NCBI GenBank assembly: GCA_003970805.2
Contig: CP051152.1
Location: 2,480,001-2,544,000, forward strand
Direction of reading: 5' to 3'
Length of the DNA: 64,000 nt
From: Undibacterium piscinae
Lineage (GTDB): Bacteria > Pseudomonadota > Gammaproteobacteria > Burkholderiales > Burkholderiaceae_D
The translations under genes were made by a program, and so were the position numbers. Within the stretch, counting starts at the first letter, position 1. Each line of letters begins with the position of its first letter. Shown here piece by piece: positions 43,713 to 51,780 of the stretch. The notes under the pieces were generated by a model, which had not been told where the DNA came from, made no database searches, and worked only from the letters and a program-made list of their open reading frames with translations.

Positions 43713-44354
43713 ATGAAAAAAAAGACCGCCGGCGCTCTGTCCGCGCCAAGAAAGGCTCCGCAACAAGCGCGTGCAACGCTGACTTGTTCATCGATCTTGC
43801 AAGCGGCAGCTCACATTCTGGGGGAACATGGCTTGGCTGGATTCAACACCAATAAGGTGGCCGAGCGTGCCGGGGTCAGCATAGGCTCGCTGTATCAATA
43901 CTATCCCAACAAGCAGGCCTTGCTAGCGGCGCTAAGCGAGGCCCAGCACCAGCAACTGCTGGATCAGTTATCCGGGCAAGTCAGGCAACATGAAGCCACA
44001 CCCGATGCAGATTTGCCTAGTTTAGTCAAACGTTTGGTGGGCGTCGCCTTGGCCCATCAATTTGATCAAGCCGGTCTGGCGGCGACGCTAGACTATGCCG
44101 AACGTGATTACGCCAGCACGCCCGTTTTGCAGGCATTACGGCAGCAATTGATTAACCTTTTGATGTCCGCTCTGGCGCCGTATGCCGCCCAAATTCCCGG
44201 TAATTTACAGAGCAGCGCTATCGATCTGCAAAGCATAGTGCAAGCCTTGATCGACGGTGCCGCAGCGCGTGGCGAAGTCAACAGCCTGCAATTAAAAATG
44301 CGGGTAGAACGCGCTGCCTTGGGCTATCTACACTACCGCGACGACGCCCATTAG
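43713..44354 (+). CDS. TetR/AcrR-family regulator
   Basis: 213 residues from MKKKTAGALSAPRKA. HTH at about 25-70: SSILQAAAHILGEHGLAGFN, TNKVAERAGVSIGSLYQYYP, NKQALLAALSEAQH. The C-terminal ligand domain is helical. It is divergent from the darcynin-ferredoxin pair and is the obvious candidate repressor. The ATG lacks a clear ribosome site; the frame opens at a TTG at 43701. Confidence 0.85.
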   Translation: MKKKTAGALSAPRKAPQQARATLTCSSILQAAAHILGEHGLAGFNTNKVAERAGVSIGSLYQYYPNKQALLAALSEAQHQQLLDQLSGQVRQHEATPDADLPSLVKRLVGVALAHQFDQAGLAATLDYAERDYASTPVLQALRQQLINLLMSALAPYAAQIPGNLQSSAIDLQSIVQALIDGAAARGEVNSLQLKMRVERAALGYLHYRDDAH

Positions 44355-44369
44355 CCCTGGCCGCACACC

Positions 44370-44422
44370 CATATTCCATGCGGGCTACAGACCAGGCAGG
44401 CCTGCAGCCCGCATGGAATATG
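44370..44422. repeat. Large hairpin, REP-like
   Basis: CATATTCCATGCGGGCT / AGCCCGCATGGAATATG, 17 bp perfect with a 19-base loop. On the minus strand the left part reads GTAGCCCGCATGGAATATGG, again a GTAG-footed palindrome. It lies between the convergent TetR and M48 genes and may also terminate transcription. Confidence 0.75.
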
Positions 44423-44466
44423 CGCCTTGGGGCATGCCTTGGTTTAGATTTTTCAGCAGTCTAAAA

Positions 44467-45541
44467 TTAATCGCTGGCTTGAGCTGGCATGATTTTTTTC
44501 CACCAGGCATGCGCCGCATACTCGCCTTGATGCTTCATCAGAAAATCATAGCCGAGTTGCGCTACTTGCTCTACCAGGCGCCTATCGTTGGCGGCGGCGC
44601 TTTCCAGATGTTCTAGTCCGCGCCCATTGCCCTCATCGAGCAAGATATGGCCATAGACGAAAGCAGCCTTGGGATACGGGCCGCCCGTTTGTTTAAGTAA
44701 ATGTTCGAGTACAGGTTTGGCCGCTTGCGGGGTGTCGAACTCGCCTATCAATAATGCAAATTCTTGCAGATCGAGTAGCGCGACCTGTGCCAAGGGCACA
44801 GCCGACAATTCTTGCAGGCGCGCCTTAGAACGGAACACGTACTTGCAACGAGTCTCCCATTTTTTCGATTCTTTGCTCCACCAGTCCTGATCAAATTCGG
44901 CAATCAGAGTTTTGGTCGTGGTACCACCGAGTAAAACGTCGGCCGCACTGACCTCGATACAAGTCGGCAACGCCGCCTTTTGACCGGTTGCCGCTATCCT
45001 TTCGCTGAGGGCGGGATGGGTATCGTTGAGATTCGATTTTTCCGCCAGTGCTTCGGCCAGACGTTCGGCCGTGGCCCATTGCTCGTAACTGGCTTTAAAT
45101 GCCATACGCATCGCGCTAAACGGCATAAAGCTAGGTCGCATCGCGGTCTCTGCCTGTTGATACAGCTTGGGCCAAAAATCCTGATGCACCCAGCGCCCTA
45201 GCAAAGCATCACGCACCAAGCCATGCGCATTCGCGCTGGCACCGACGATCTGGCTGGCGGTACGATCCGCCTCATACTCATCCTGGCGCGACAAGACGAA
45301 AGTATACGCTGAGTCAAAAGCGCCTGTTTAAACGCATGGCAAATTTCTTGAAATGGCGATAGCTTTCACCCAATTGCATGACTGAGTCAAAAGCGCTGTT
45401 TAAAGAGCCGCCTTGTTCCGCAAAATTCTCTTTGAACTCGGCAAATGCTGCCTCCAGAACCAAACTTAATTGGTGATTATAGATACAACGATAGTTGTAG
45501 TGACGACGTTTGGTACGCATTTTCATGATAAATCCTTTCAT
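44467..45541 (-). pseudogene. M48-type peptidase gene, frameshifted and lacking HExxH
   Basis: The longer frame (45294 to 44467) begins SRQDEYEADRTASQIVGASA, the third zinc-ligand region of M48 peptidases, and continues with a helical tail (LLDLQEFALLIGEFDTPQAA). The frame 45541-45314 joins it if one A is removed from 45316-45319, giving NRRFDSAYTFVLSRQDEYEA. No HExxH motif is present in either part, so the N-terminal catalytic region is missing or replaced. A 24-base sequence (TGAGTCAAAAGCGC...GTTTAAA) occurs at both 45311 and 45384. Confidence 0.6.
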
Positions 45542-45844
45542 CTAGACGCGCATTATAGCCGCTTCGCCCAGAGCTGTTAAAACTAAGCGAAGCCGAACTA
45601 ACTTCCCCATGAATTGATGATGAGTGCGCTTTATTACTGGCTAATCGTCTTTAAAGCTTCAATCACTGATGTGATTACATCTCTTACATTTTTTATCTTT
45701 TGAGCACGGTATCAAAACGCTATGATACGGCTCCCAAGAATACCAGTAAGCAATAAATCTATCATTTTCCCATTTTGGAAAAATGAAACAACACTAACTG
45801 TGTGTCTTATTTATTACCGAATCATCGCTTAATTTGAGAAATGC
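45542..45844. other. Intergenic, presumed promoter region
   Basis: AT-rich, no open frame or hairpin of note. It should contain promoters for the large lipoprotein gene and, divergently, for the M48 remnant. I could not fix a convincing -10/-35 pair. Confidence 0.4.
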
Positions 45845-48800
45845 ATGAACAATAAGAAAATCGCTCCCTTCTTTTACGCACTATTGCTAGCCGCTTGCGG
45901 TGGTGGTAGCGGTAGTGACGGCGGATCGACATTATCACCAATAGGAAGCGGACTCACCCCTCCAGCAGCCATTTCTGCCGCAAGTACAGCGAACTCCTCA
46001 GAATCAACAGTAACCCTAAGTTGGCAGCCAGTAAATGGTGCGAATAGCTATGAAATTTGGCGCAGCATAGCCAATGCTAGCGGCGCAGATGCTACACCCC
46101 AATTGGTTAAACGTAGCGACCAGACCAGTTTTACCGATAGCGGTCTGATACCCGCAACAAGTTACGTGTATTCCTTAAAATCATGTATGGGCAACGCCTG
46201 TTCCGGTGGTTTTGAGATCAAAGCAAAAACCCTGGGAAAACCCTTAGCCTTGCCGGCACGCGCGAATGCGCCAATCCTGCTCAAGTCAGAGGACAGGCAA
46301 ATCAGTTTTAGCTGGGCGAATGTTAGCGGCGCTACCGGTTATCGACTGCAAAGAAATGATGGCTGGGAAATCGCCAATGGTGCGCAACTGACGCAAACAA
46401 CCTACACCGATACCGGATTGACGGCTGCGACCAGCTACATCTACCGCGTCCAGGCTTGCAACAGCAGCGGTTGCTCTGAATGGAGTGAGGCTTTCACTAC
46501 CAAAACAACAGCGTTACCTACGCCACCTGTTACCCCTCCTGTTGTAACTCCGCCGGTGCTGCCGATCCCTGCAGTGCCTGCACCCCCTACCGCCACAGTT
46601 GCAGGTGCCGACAGCATCAATGTTGCCTGGACAGCCGTCAACGGTGCCAGCCGTTATGTGCTCATGCGCAACAATCTTGCGATAGGCGGCAATACGCTAA
46701 CAGCCGTCAGATTTTTGGATAGCGGCCTGAGCGCTGCAGTCTCTTTCAGCTACACGGTACAGGCTTGCAACAACAGCGGATGTTCTGCCGCTAGTGGCGC
46801 GACCATCGTCAAAATTAACACTGCCAACAAAATTATTCTCAATGTCAGTGGCCTCGATACCAGCCTTAACGGCAATGTGGCGCTCAGCATGGATGGCTAT
46901 GAAAATGGCAGATGGGTCAGAAGAACCGAAACCATCAGCGGCAACGGTAGCGTCACCAGTAACACCACGGTAGAAACCGGCCAGCAGTATGGTGCCAGCA
47001 TCAGTGCGCAACCGGCCAATGGTCAGACCTGTAATACCTCGCCTAACGGCCGGGTGAGCACCGCCAGCGGCGGCGATGTCAGCATCGTACTCAATTGCCT
47101 GACGCCAGCGACCCTCAGTTTTGCCAGCGCCTCTCAAACCATGCTAACTGACATTACCAATGATATGGCGCAACTTGCTACGGTCAAAAACAGCGCGGCT
47201 AAGACCATTACTACCGGTGCCGTCCGCTACAGCAGCAGTAACACCACCGTCGCTCAGGTCAACGTCAATACCGGTGCCATCACGGCCCTTCAGCCCGGCA
47301 CGGCAACGATCTCGGCCAGTCTGCCCGCCAATTTATATACTGCCGGCACCGCTAGTTACACCCTGACCGTAGCGAAAAATCTGGCATCTACCCGCTTGCG
47401 TGCCATTGATATAGCTCAGGTCCTGGCACAGCGCCCCGGCAGCGCCTACCAAATCCTGGTGCCGGGTCGCGACGTGCTGGTACGTGCCTATCTGTATGCC
47501 ATCAGTGCCAGCGATAAGCGTGTGCCCCAGGTATTACTCTCGGTACGCGGCAATGCCACAGAAATAGCCATGACGTGCCCCGCCACACTGCCCCTCGACA
47601 GCGGCGCCGTGACGCCGTCCTACACGCTGGCCCAAACCTGCAATGCGACCTTGCCTGCGGCTTTGGTCAAAAACGGTATGCAAATTGACGTACGCACCTC
47701 AGACGGACAAACGCTTAACAGCGCTCCGGCCATGAATGACAGTAACACCCTCAAGCTGACCCTAATACCCCTAAAGATCAATGCGCATACGGCGCAAATG
47801 CCATCAAGCGCGGATGTCAGTATTGCTGTCAGGCGTACTATGCCATTTACCAATGTACAAATAGGCCTGCATGCCGAATGGACACCTAACGGCACCTGGG
47901 ATGATAGCCTCACCAGCAGTGGCAGCGGCAGCGATCAATGGGGCAAGGTATTGGGCTTGGTTGACGCCTTGCGCATCAGCGAAAACGCGGATGGCCACTA
48001 TTACGGTTTTGTTCCTAACATCAAGTGGAGCAGCACCGCCGGTATCGGCTATGTCGGTGGCCCCACGGCTATCGGTCTGGACATGCGCGATGATGCCGAC
48101 CTCAGTTCACTGAACCGCACCATGATTCATGAACTGGGCCACACCTTAAGCCTGTCACATGCACCGTGTGGCGGGGTCGCCCGATTTGATCCGTTTTTCA
48201 CCAGTTTGCCGCTGGCCTGGCCTAACTCTGATAGCGGGCAACTGAGCGAAGTGCCGCTCTACAACCAGGCAGCCACGACACTGGAAACACCAGGTGAACT
48301 CGGCAACCGCAATACCGACATCATGGCGTATTGCAGCGGACTATGGTTCTCCGAGTACAGCTACCATAAAATGGCACGCTACATTCAGGGTAAGAACAGC
48401 TACGGGTCCCAAGCCATCGCAAGTGCTGAGCAAATGCTGGTTACGCCGGTATCCGGCCAACGCATGATGCTGATCAGCGGCAATATCGCGACCAATGGAA
48501 GTGTTAATCTGGAACCGGTACATCTGCTAGGAACCAGGCATCAGGCCAGCGCTGCAAAAGGTGACTACCAGTTGCGCATCATTAGCCAGGACGGCAATGT
48601 CATCCTACAGAGGTTTGCCGGAATAGTGACCGATCACGACAGTGCAATACGCATTGCTGTCGTATTACCAGCCGTAGCGAATATCGCCAGCATTGATGTG
48701 TTAAAAGATGGTAAGGCCTTGCTTACACGACCCCAGACACAAGCGAGCGCATTGAAGGCTGCCGGCAATATACTGGCAACTTCCCGCTGGACCAATGGTG

Positions 48801-49033
48801 AATTCGCCACTGCCAAGCGGCAGGGTAATAAGCTTCAAATACGCTGGGATAATCATCTTTATCCGTGGATGAGCGCCGTATATATTAGCGTCGACGGCAA
48901 ACGCAGCATGCTGAGCTTAAACGCTACCGGCGGCAGCCTGGATCTGCCCGTGACGCCGGGCCTTGCCGGCGGATCTTTCGAGATATCGTTAAGCGATGGC
49001 CTCAATGCGGTGATAAAGACCATTCCTTTTTAA
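45845..49033 (+). CDS. Large FN3-domain lipoprotein with zinc metalloprotease motif
   Basis: 1062 residues. Lipobox LLAAC with the cysteine at about 18, then a Gly/Ser linker. Three FN3 domains follow (about 40-130, 132-222, 240-325; each has SWQPVNGANSYEIWR-, SWANVSGATGYRLQR- or AWTAVNGASRYVLMR-type strands), the last two split by a Pro-rich linker. Next come a beta domain, a Big2-like Ig domain (about 425-510; YSSSNTTVAQVNVNTGAITA, LQPGTATISA) and a catalytic domain with MIHELGHTLSLSH at about 760-772, a HExxHxxxxxH zincin site, with DIMAYCSG as Met-turn. The tail is beta-rich. Probably a surface or secreted protease; its substrate is unknown. M66/metzincin-like by eye. Confidence 0.8.
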   Translation: MNNKKIAPFFYALLLAACGGGSGSDGGSTLSPIGSGLTPPAAISAASTANSSESTVTLSWQPVNGANSYEIWRSIANASGADATPQLVKRSDQTSFTDSGLIPATSYVYSLKSCMGNACSGGFEIKAKTLGKPLALPARANAPILLKSEDRQISFSWANVSGATGYRLQRNDGWEIANGAQLTQTTYTDTGLTAATSYIYRVQACNSSGCSEWSEAFTTKTTALPTPPVTPPVVTPPVLPIPAVPAPPTATVAGADSINVAWTAVNGASRYVLMRNNLAIGGNTLTAVRFLDSGLSAAVSFSYTVQACNNSGCSAASGATIVKINTANKIILNVSGLDTSLNGNVALSMDGYENGRWVRRTETISGNGSVTSNTTVETGQQYGASISAQPANGQTCNTSPNGRVSTASGGDVSIVLNCLTPATLSFASASQTMLTDITNDMAQLATVKNSAAKTITTGAVRYSSSNTTVAQVNVNTGAITALQPGTATISASLPANLYTAGTASYTLTVAKNLASTRLRAIDIAQVLAQRPGSAYQILVPGRDVLVRAYLYAISASDKRVPQVLLSVRGNATEIAMTCPATLPLDSGAVTPSYTLAQTCNATLPAALVKNGMQIDVRTSDGQTLNSAPAMNDSNTLKLTLIPLKINAHTAQMPSSADVSIAVRRTMPFTNVQIGLHAEWTPNGTWDDSLTSSGSGSDQWGKVLGLVDALRISENADGHYYGFVPNIKWSSTAGIGYVGGPTAIGLDMRDDADLSSLNRTMIHELGHTLSLSHAPCGGVARFDPFFTSLPLAWPNSDSGQLSEVPLYNQAATTLETPGELGNRNTDIMAYCSGLWFSEYSYHKMARYIQGKNSYGSQAIASAEQMLVTPVSGQRMMLISGNIATNGSVNLEPVHLLGTRHQASAAKGDYQLRIISQDGNVILQRFAGIVTDHDSAIRIAVVLPAVANIASIDVLKDGKALLTRPQTQASALKAAGNILATSRWTNGEFATAKRQGNKLQIRWDNHLYPWMSAVYISVDGKRSMLSLNATGGSLDLPVTPGLAGGSFEISLSDGLNAVIKTIPF

Positions 49034-49098
49034 CGGGATAAGAACAGACCTGGCCAAAAATTTGGTCAGCACCAGCACCTAAACTGAAAAATCGGGTA

Positions 49099-49139
49099 GC
49101 CTTAAGCATGGCGGGTTTCACCATCGTCACGCTTAAGGC
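49099..49139 (+). terminator. Possible terminator hairpin after the lipoprotein gene
   Basis: GCCTTAAGC / GCTTAAGGC (9 bp) with an inner ATGG/CCAT pair, followed by GCAGCAATTTTT. A smaller hairpin CTGGCCAA / TTGGTCAG lies at 49049-49068. Confidence 0.4.
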
Positions 49140-49250
49140 GCAGCAATTTTTAAGACAGCTTTTCAGCTGATTTCAGGGGTGCACTATGCAAGTATTCAGC
49201 CATCAGTCCATACAATTTTTTAGCGCACTTTGCTGCGGAGTCTTGGGATT

Positions 49251-50210
49251 ATGACCGCTACCAGCGCTAAACTGCCAATTCCCTTCATCGCCAGTGCCGG
49301 TTACGCCAACAGCGGTCACTGGATCGCCGCTCTGCAATTGGCCATGCCACACGAGCGCATCATCGCCTTCAGTGAATTAAGCCTGGCGCAAAAACAGCAG
49401 TGCCAGTTAGCCATCGTCGCTAATCCTGATCCTGCCGAGCTACGCAGTCTGCCGCAACTGCTCTGGTTGCATAGCGTCTGGGCCGGAGTGGAGCGTCTGC
49501 TCAGCGATCTCGGCACCAGCGACTTGAAAATCGTCAGGCTGGTCGATCCGCAACTGGCCACCACTATGGCCGAAGCGGTGCTTGCCTGGGTGTTATACCT
49601 GCATAGGGATATGCCAGCCTACGCAGGTCAGCAAAGGCAAGGCCTGTGGCAGCCGCGCGATTATGTTAAGCCGCAAGACAAGACCGTCAGCCTGCTCGGT
49701 CTCGGTGCCCTGGGTGAAGCGGCCGCACTGCGTCTGCTGGCGGCTGGCTTCAAGGTCTGCGGATGGAGCCGCCATCCGAAAAATCTGGAGAATATCGATT
49801 GCTACGCCGGCATTGCGGAACTGCCGCAGATACTGGCTAAAACCGACATTCTGGTGTGCCTGCTACCACTAACGGCCGACACCAATAATCTACTCGATGC
49901 GGACATGCTCGCCGCTCTGCCTGAGGGTGCGGCACTAATCAATTTTGCGCGGGGCGCCATCGTCGATGACACCGCGCTGCTGGCTGCACTCGATAGCAAC
50001 AAACTCAAGCATGCGGTACTTGATGTGTTCCGCCAGGAACCGCTGGCAGCTGAGCATGCGTACTGGCAACACCCGCAAGTGACGGTATTGCCGCATATTT
50101 CAGCGCCGACCGATATGCACACCGCCTCGGCCATCGTCGCCGCAAATATTTTGGAGTATAGAAACAGCGGGACATTGCCGCCAACCGTCGATGCCAGGCG
50201 TGGCTATTAG
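49251..50210 (+). CDS. D-2-hydroxyacid dehydrogenase (GhrA-like)
   Basis: 319 residues from MTATSAKLPIPFI (GGAG upstream; the frame opens at 49230). Rossmann motif VSLLGLGALGEAAALRLLAA, then CGWSRHPKN; catalytic Arg in LINFARGAIVDD, Glu in FRQEPL and His in VTVLPHISAPT. The substrate domain is short, as in glyoxylate/hydroxypyruvate reductase A. It likely reduces glyoxylate or hydroxypyruvate with NAD(P)H. It stands alone. Confidence 0.85.
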   Translation: MTATSAKLPIPFIASAGYANSGHWIAALQLAMPHERIIAFSELSLAQKQQCQLAIVANPDPAELRSLPQLLWLHSVWAGVERLLSDLGTSDLKIVRLVDPQLATTMAEAVLAWVLYLHRDMPAYAGQQRQGLWQPRDYVKPQDKTVSLLGLGALGEAAALRLLAAGFKVCGWSRHPKNLENIDCYAGIAELPQILAKTDILVCLLPLTADTNNLLDADMLAALPEGAALINFARGAIVDDTALLAALDSNKLKHAVLDVFRQEPLAAEHAYWQHPQVTVLPHISAPTDMHTASAIVAANILEYRNSGTLPPTVDARRGY

Positions 50211-50304
50211 CCTGAAAATACCGCAAAGCGGATTAAAATAGCCCGATTATGCGCCTGCCGCACCAGATCAACACTCACTAGCAAACCGGAATGAAAGTGA
50301 CACC

Positions 50305-50785
50305 ATGAAACCTCTGTGGAAATCCCTGTGCGTACTCGCATTTACGCTATCAGCGACGCTGAGTCTGGCTGATGATTTTACTGATGGCGTAGAACTGTAT
50401 GCTGACCAGGAATACAGCGCCGCAGCCAAATCTTTCAAGAAAGCGGCCGACAAAGGCAATCCCGAAGCGCAGTTCAACCTAGGGCTCATGTATCTGAAAG
50501 GTGAGGGCGTGGAACAGGATTACCCCGAGGCGATGGCACTGTTTCGGCAATCGGCCGAACAGGGTAACGCGCGCGCGCAACTGAATCTGGCCAGGATGTA
50601 TGCCAAGGGACATGGGGTAGTGGCCAGCTATGCCAAGGCACTACCGTGGTTTAAAAAATCAGCAGAACAAGGGTATGCCGATGCCCAGTACACTAGGTCT
50701 GCTGTACTCACCGGCACAGGCGCGCCACGCGCGGCTTACGAACTATTTCTCTGCCAGCGCCCAATACCAGCTTGGCCTGATGTAG
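50305..50785 (+). pseudogene. Sel1-repeat exported protein, frameshifted 3' end
   Basis: Signal peptide ending TLSLA, then three Sel1-type TPR repeats: AAKSFKKAADKGNPEAQFNL, YPEAMALFRQSAEQGNARAQ, YAKALPWFKKSAEQGYADAQ. After YADAQY the called frame turns to nonsense, while the next frame continues as LGLLYSP...AQYQLGLM-stop (50783-50785), so one base change broke it and repeats may have been lost. The called frame runs on to 50967 antisense to mvaB. Sel1 proteins serve as interaction scaffolds. Confidence 0.65.
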
Positions 50786-51695
50786 CCAAGCGCTTAGCCG
50801 CTAATGCATTGCCGGCGCGGCTGACTGCCTTGCGTCCCAGATGGTTGGAGATAAACTGGCCGGCGTCGACTACCGCATCCAAATCAATTCCGGTATGTAT
50901 GCCCAGCCCTTGCAGCAGGAATAGCACGTCTTCGGTCGCGACATTCCCGGTTGCGCCCTTGGCGTAAGGGCAGCCACCCAGGCCAGCTACCGATGAGTGG
51001 AAAATTGAGATGCCCACTTCCAGGCTGGCGTAAATATTTGCCAGTGCCTGACCGTAGGTGTCGTGAAAATGGCCGGATAAGCTAGCGATAGGGAAATCTT
51101 GCGCGACCAATTGCATGACATGCTGTACTTGTCTTGCCGTACCCACGCCTATGGTGTCGGCGATATCAATCTCATCGCAACCCAGATCGCGCAGACGCTT
51201 GACCACATCGGCCACGCTGGCGGGAGCTACCTCAGCTTGATACGGGCAGCCGAAGGCGCAACTGATACTGCCGCGCAGACGAATGTTGTTGAGCTTGGCG
51301 GCGGCAGCGACTTCCTGAAAACGTTCTATCGACTCGGCGATAGAACAATTGATATTCTTCTGCGCGAACGCTTCCGAGGCCGAACTAAAAATCACCACTT
51401 CATCGGCACCGGCCGCCAGCGCGGCTTCAAAGCCCTTCATATTCGGTGTCAGCACCGAATAGATCACACCAGGCTTGCGCGTGATACCGGCCATAACTTC
51501 ACTGGAAGTGGCCATCTGCGGCACCCATTTCGGCGAAACAAACGAAGCCGCTTCGATGTTGGCAAAGCCAGCGGCGCTCAGTTTATCGACCAGGGCGATC
51601 TTGATCCCGGCAGGTATCGTTTCCTTTTCGTTTTGCAGGCCATCACGCGGCCCCACTTCAACGATTTTGACTTGTTGTGGCAATGCGCTTTGCAT
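50736..51695 (-). CDS. mvaB: Hydroxymethylglutaryl-CoA lyase
   Basis: 319 residues from MQSALPQQVKIVEVGPRDGL (AAGGAAATTCAC upstream; the frame opens at 51851). DRE-TIM barrel with PRDGLQNEKETIPAGIKIAL, FVSPKWVPQMATS, GCPYQAEVAPASV, the signature DLGCDEIDIADTIGVG, HFHDTYGQALANIYASLE and GLGGCPYAKGATGNVATED with the catalytic cysteine. It cleaves HMG-CoA to acetoacetate and acetyl-CoA, the last leucine-degradation step. The tail after ALAAKR is antisense to the Sel1 gene and likely aberrant. Confidence 0.9.
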   Translation of the reverse strand: MQSALPQQVKIVEVGPRDGLQNEKETIPAGIKIALVDKLSAAGFANIEAASFVSPKWVPQMATSSEVMAGITRKPGVIYSVLTPNMKGFEAALAAGADEVVIFSSASEAFAQKNINCSIAESIERFQEVAAAAKLNNIRLRGSISCAFGCPYQAEVAPASVADVVKRLRDLGCDEIDIADTIGVGTARQVQHVMQLVAQDFPIASLSGHFHDTYGQALANIYASLEVGISIFHSSVAGLGGCPYAKGATGNVATEDVLFLLQGLGIHTGIDLDAVVDAGQFISNHLGRKAVSRAGNALAAKRLATSGQAGIGRWQRNSS

Positions 51696-51743
51696 GTGAA
51701 TTTCCTTGGCTAATTCTTGATTGGCGATAGGCTTGATAAATAG

Positions 51744-51769
51744 CCCCTCTCCCGCCAGCGGGAGAGGGG
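51744..51769. repeat. Palindromic hairpin between mvaB and mccA
   Basis: CCCCTCTCCCGC / GCGGGAGAGGGG with a two-base centre. This is a common proteobacterial intergenic palindrome. Placed between two co-directional genes, it could tune expression of mvaB relative to mccA. Confidence 0.7.
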
Positions 51770-51780
51770 TTGCACAAAAG

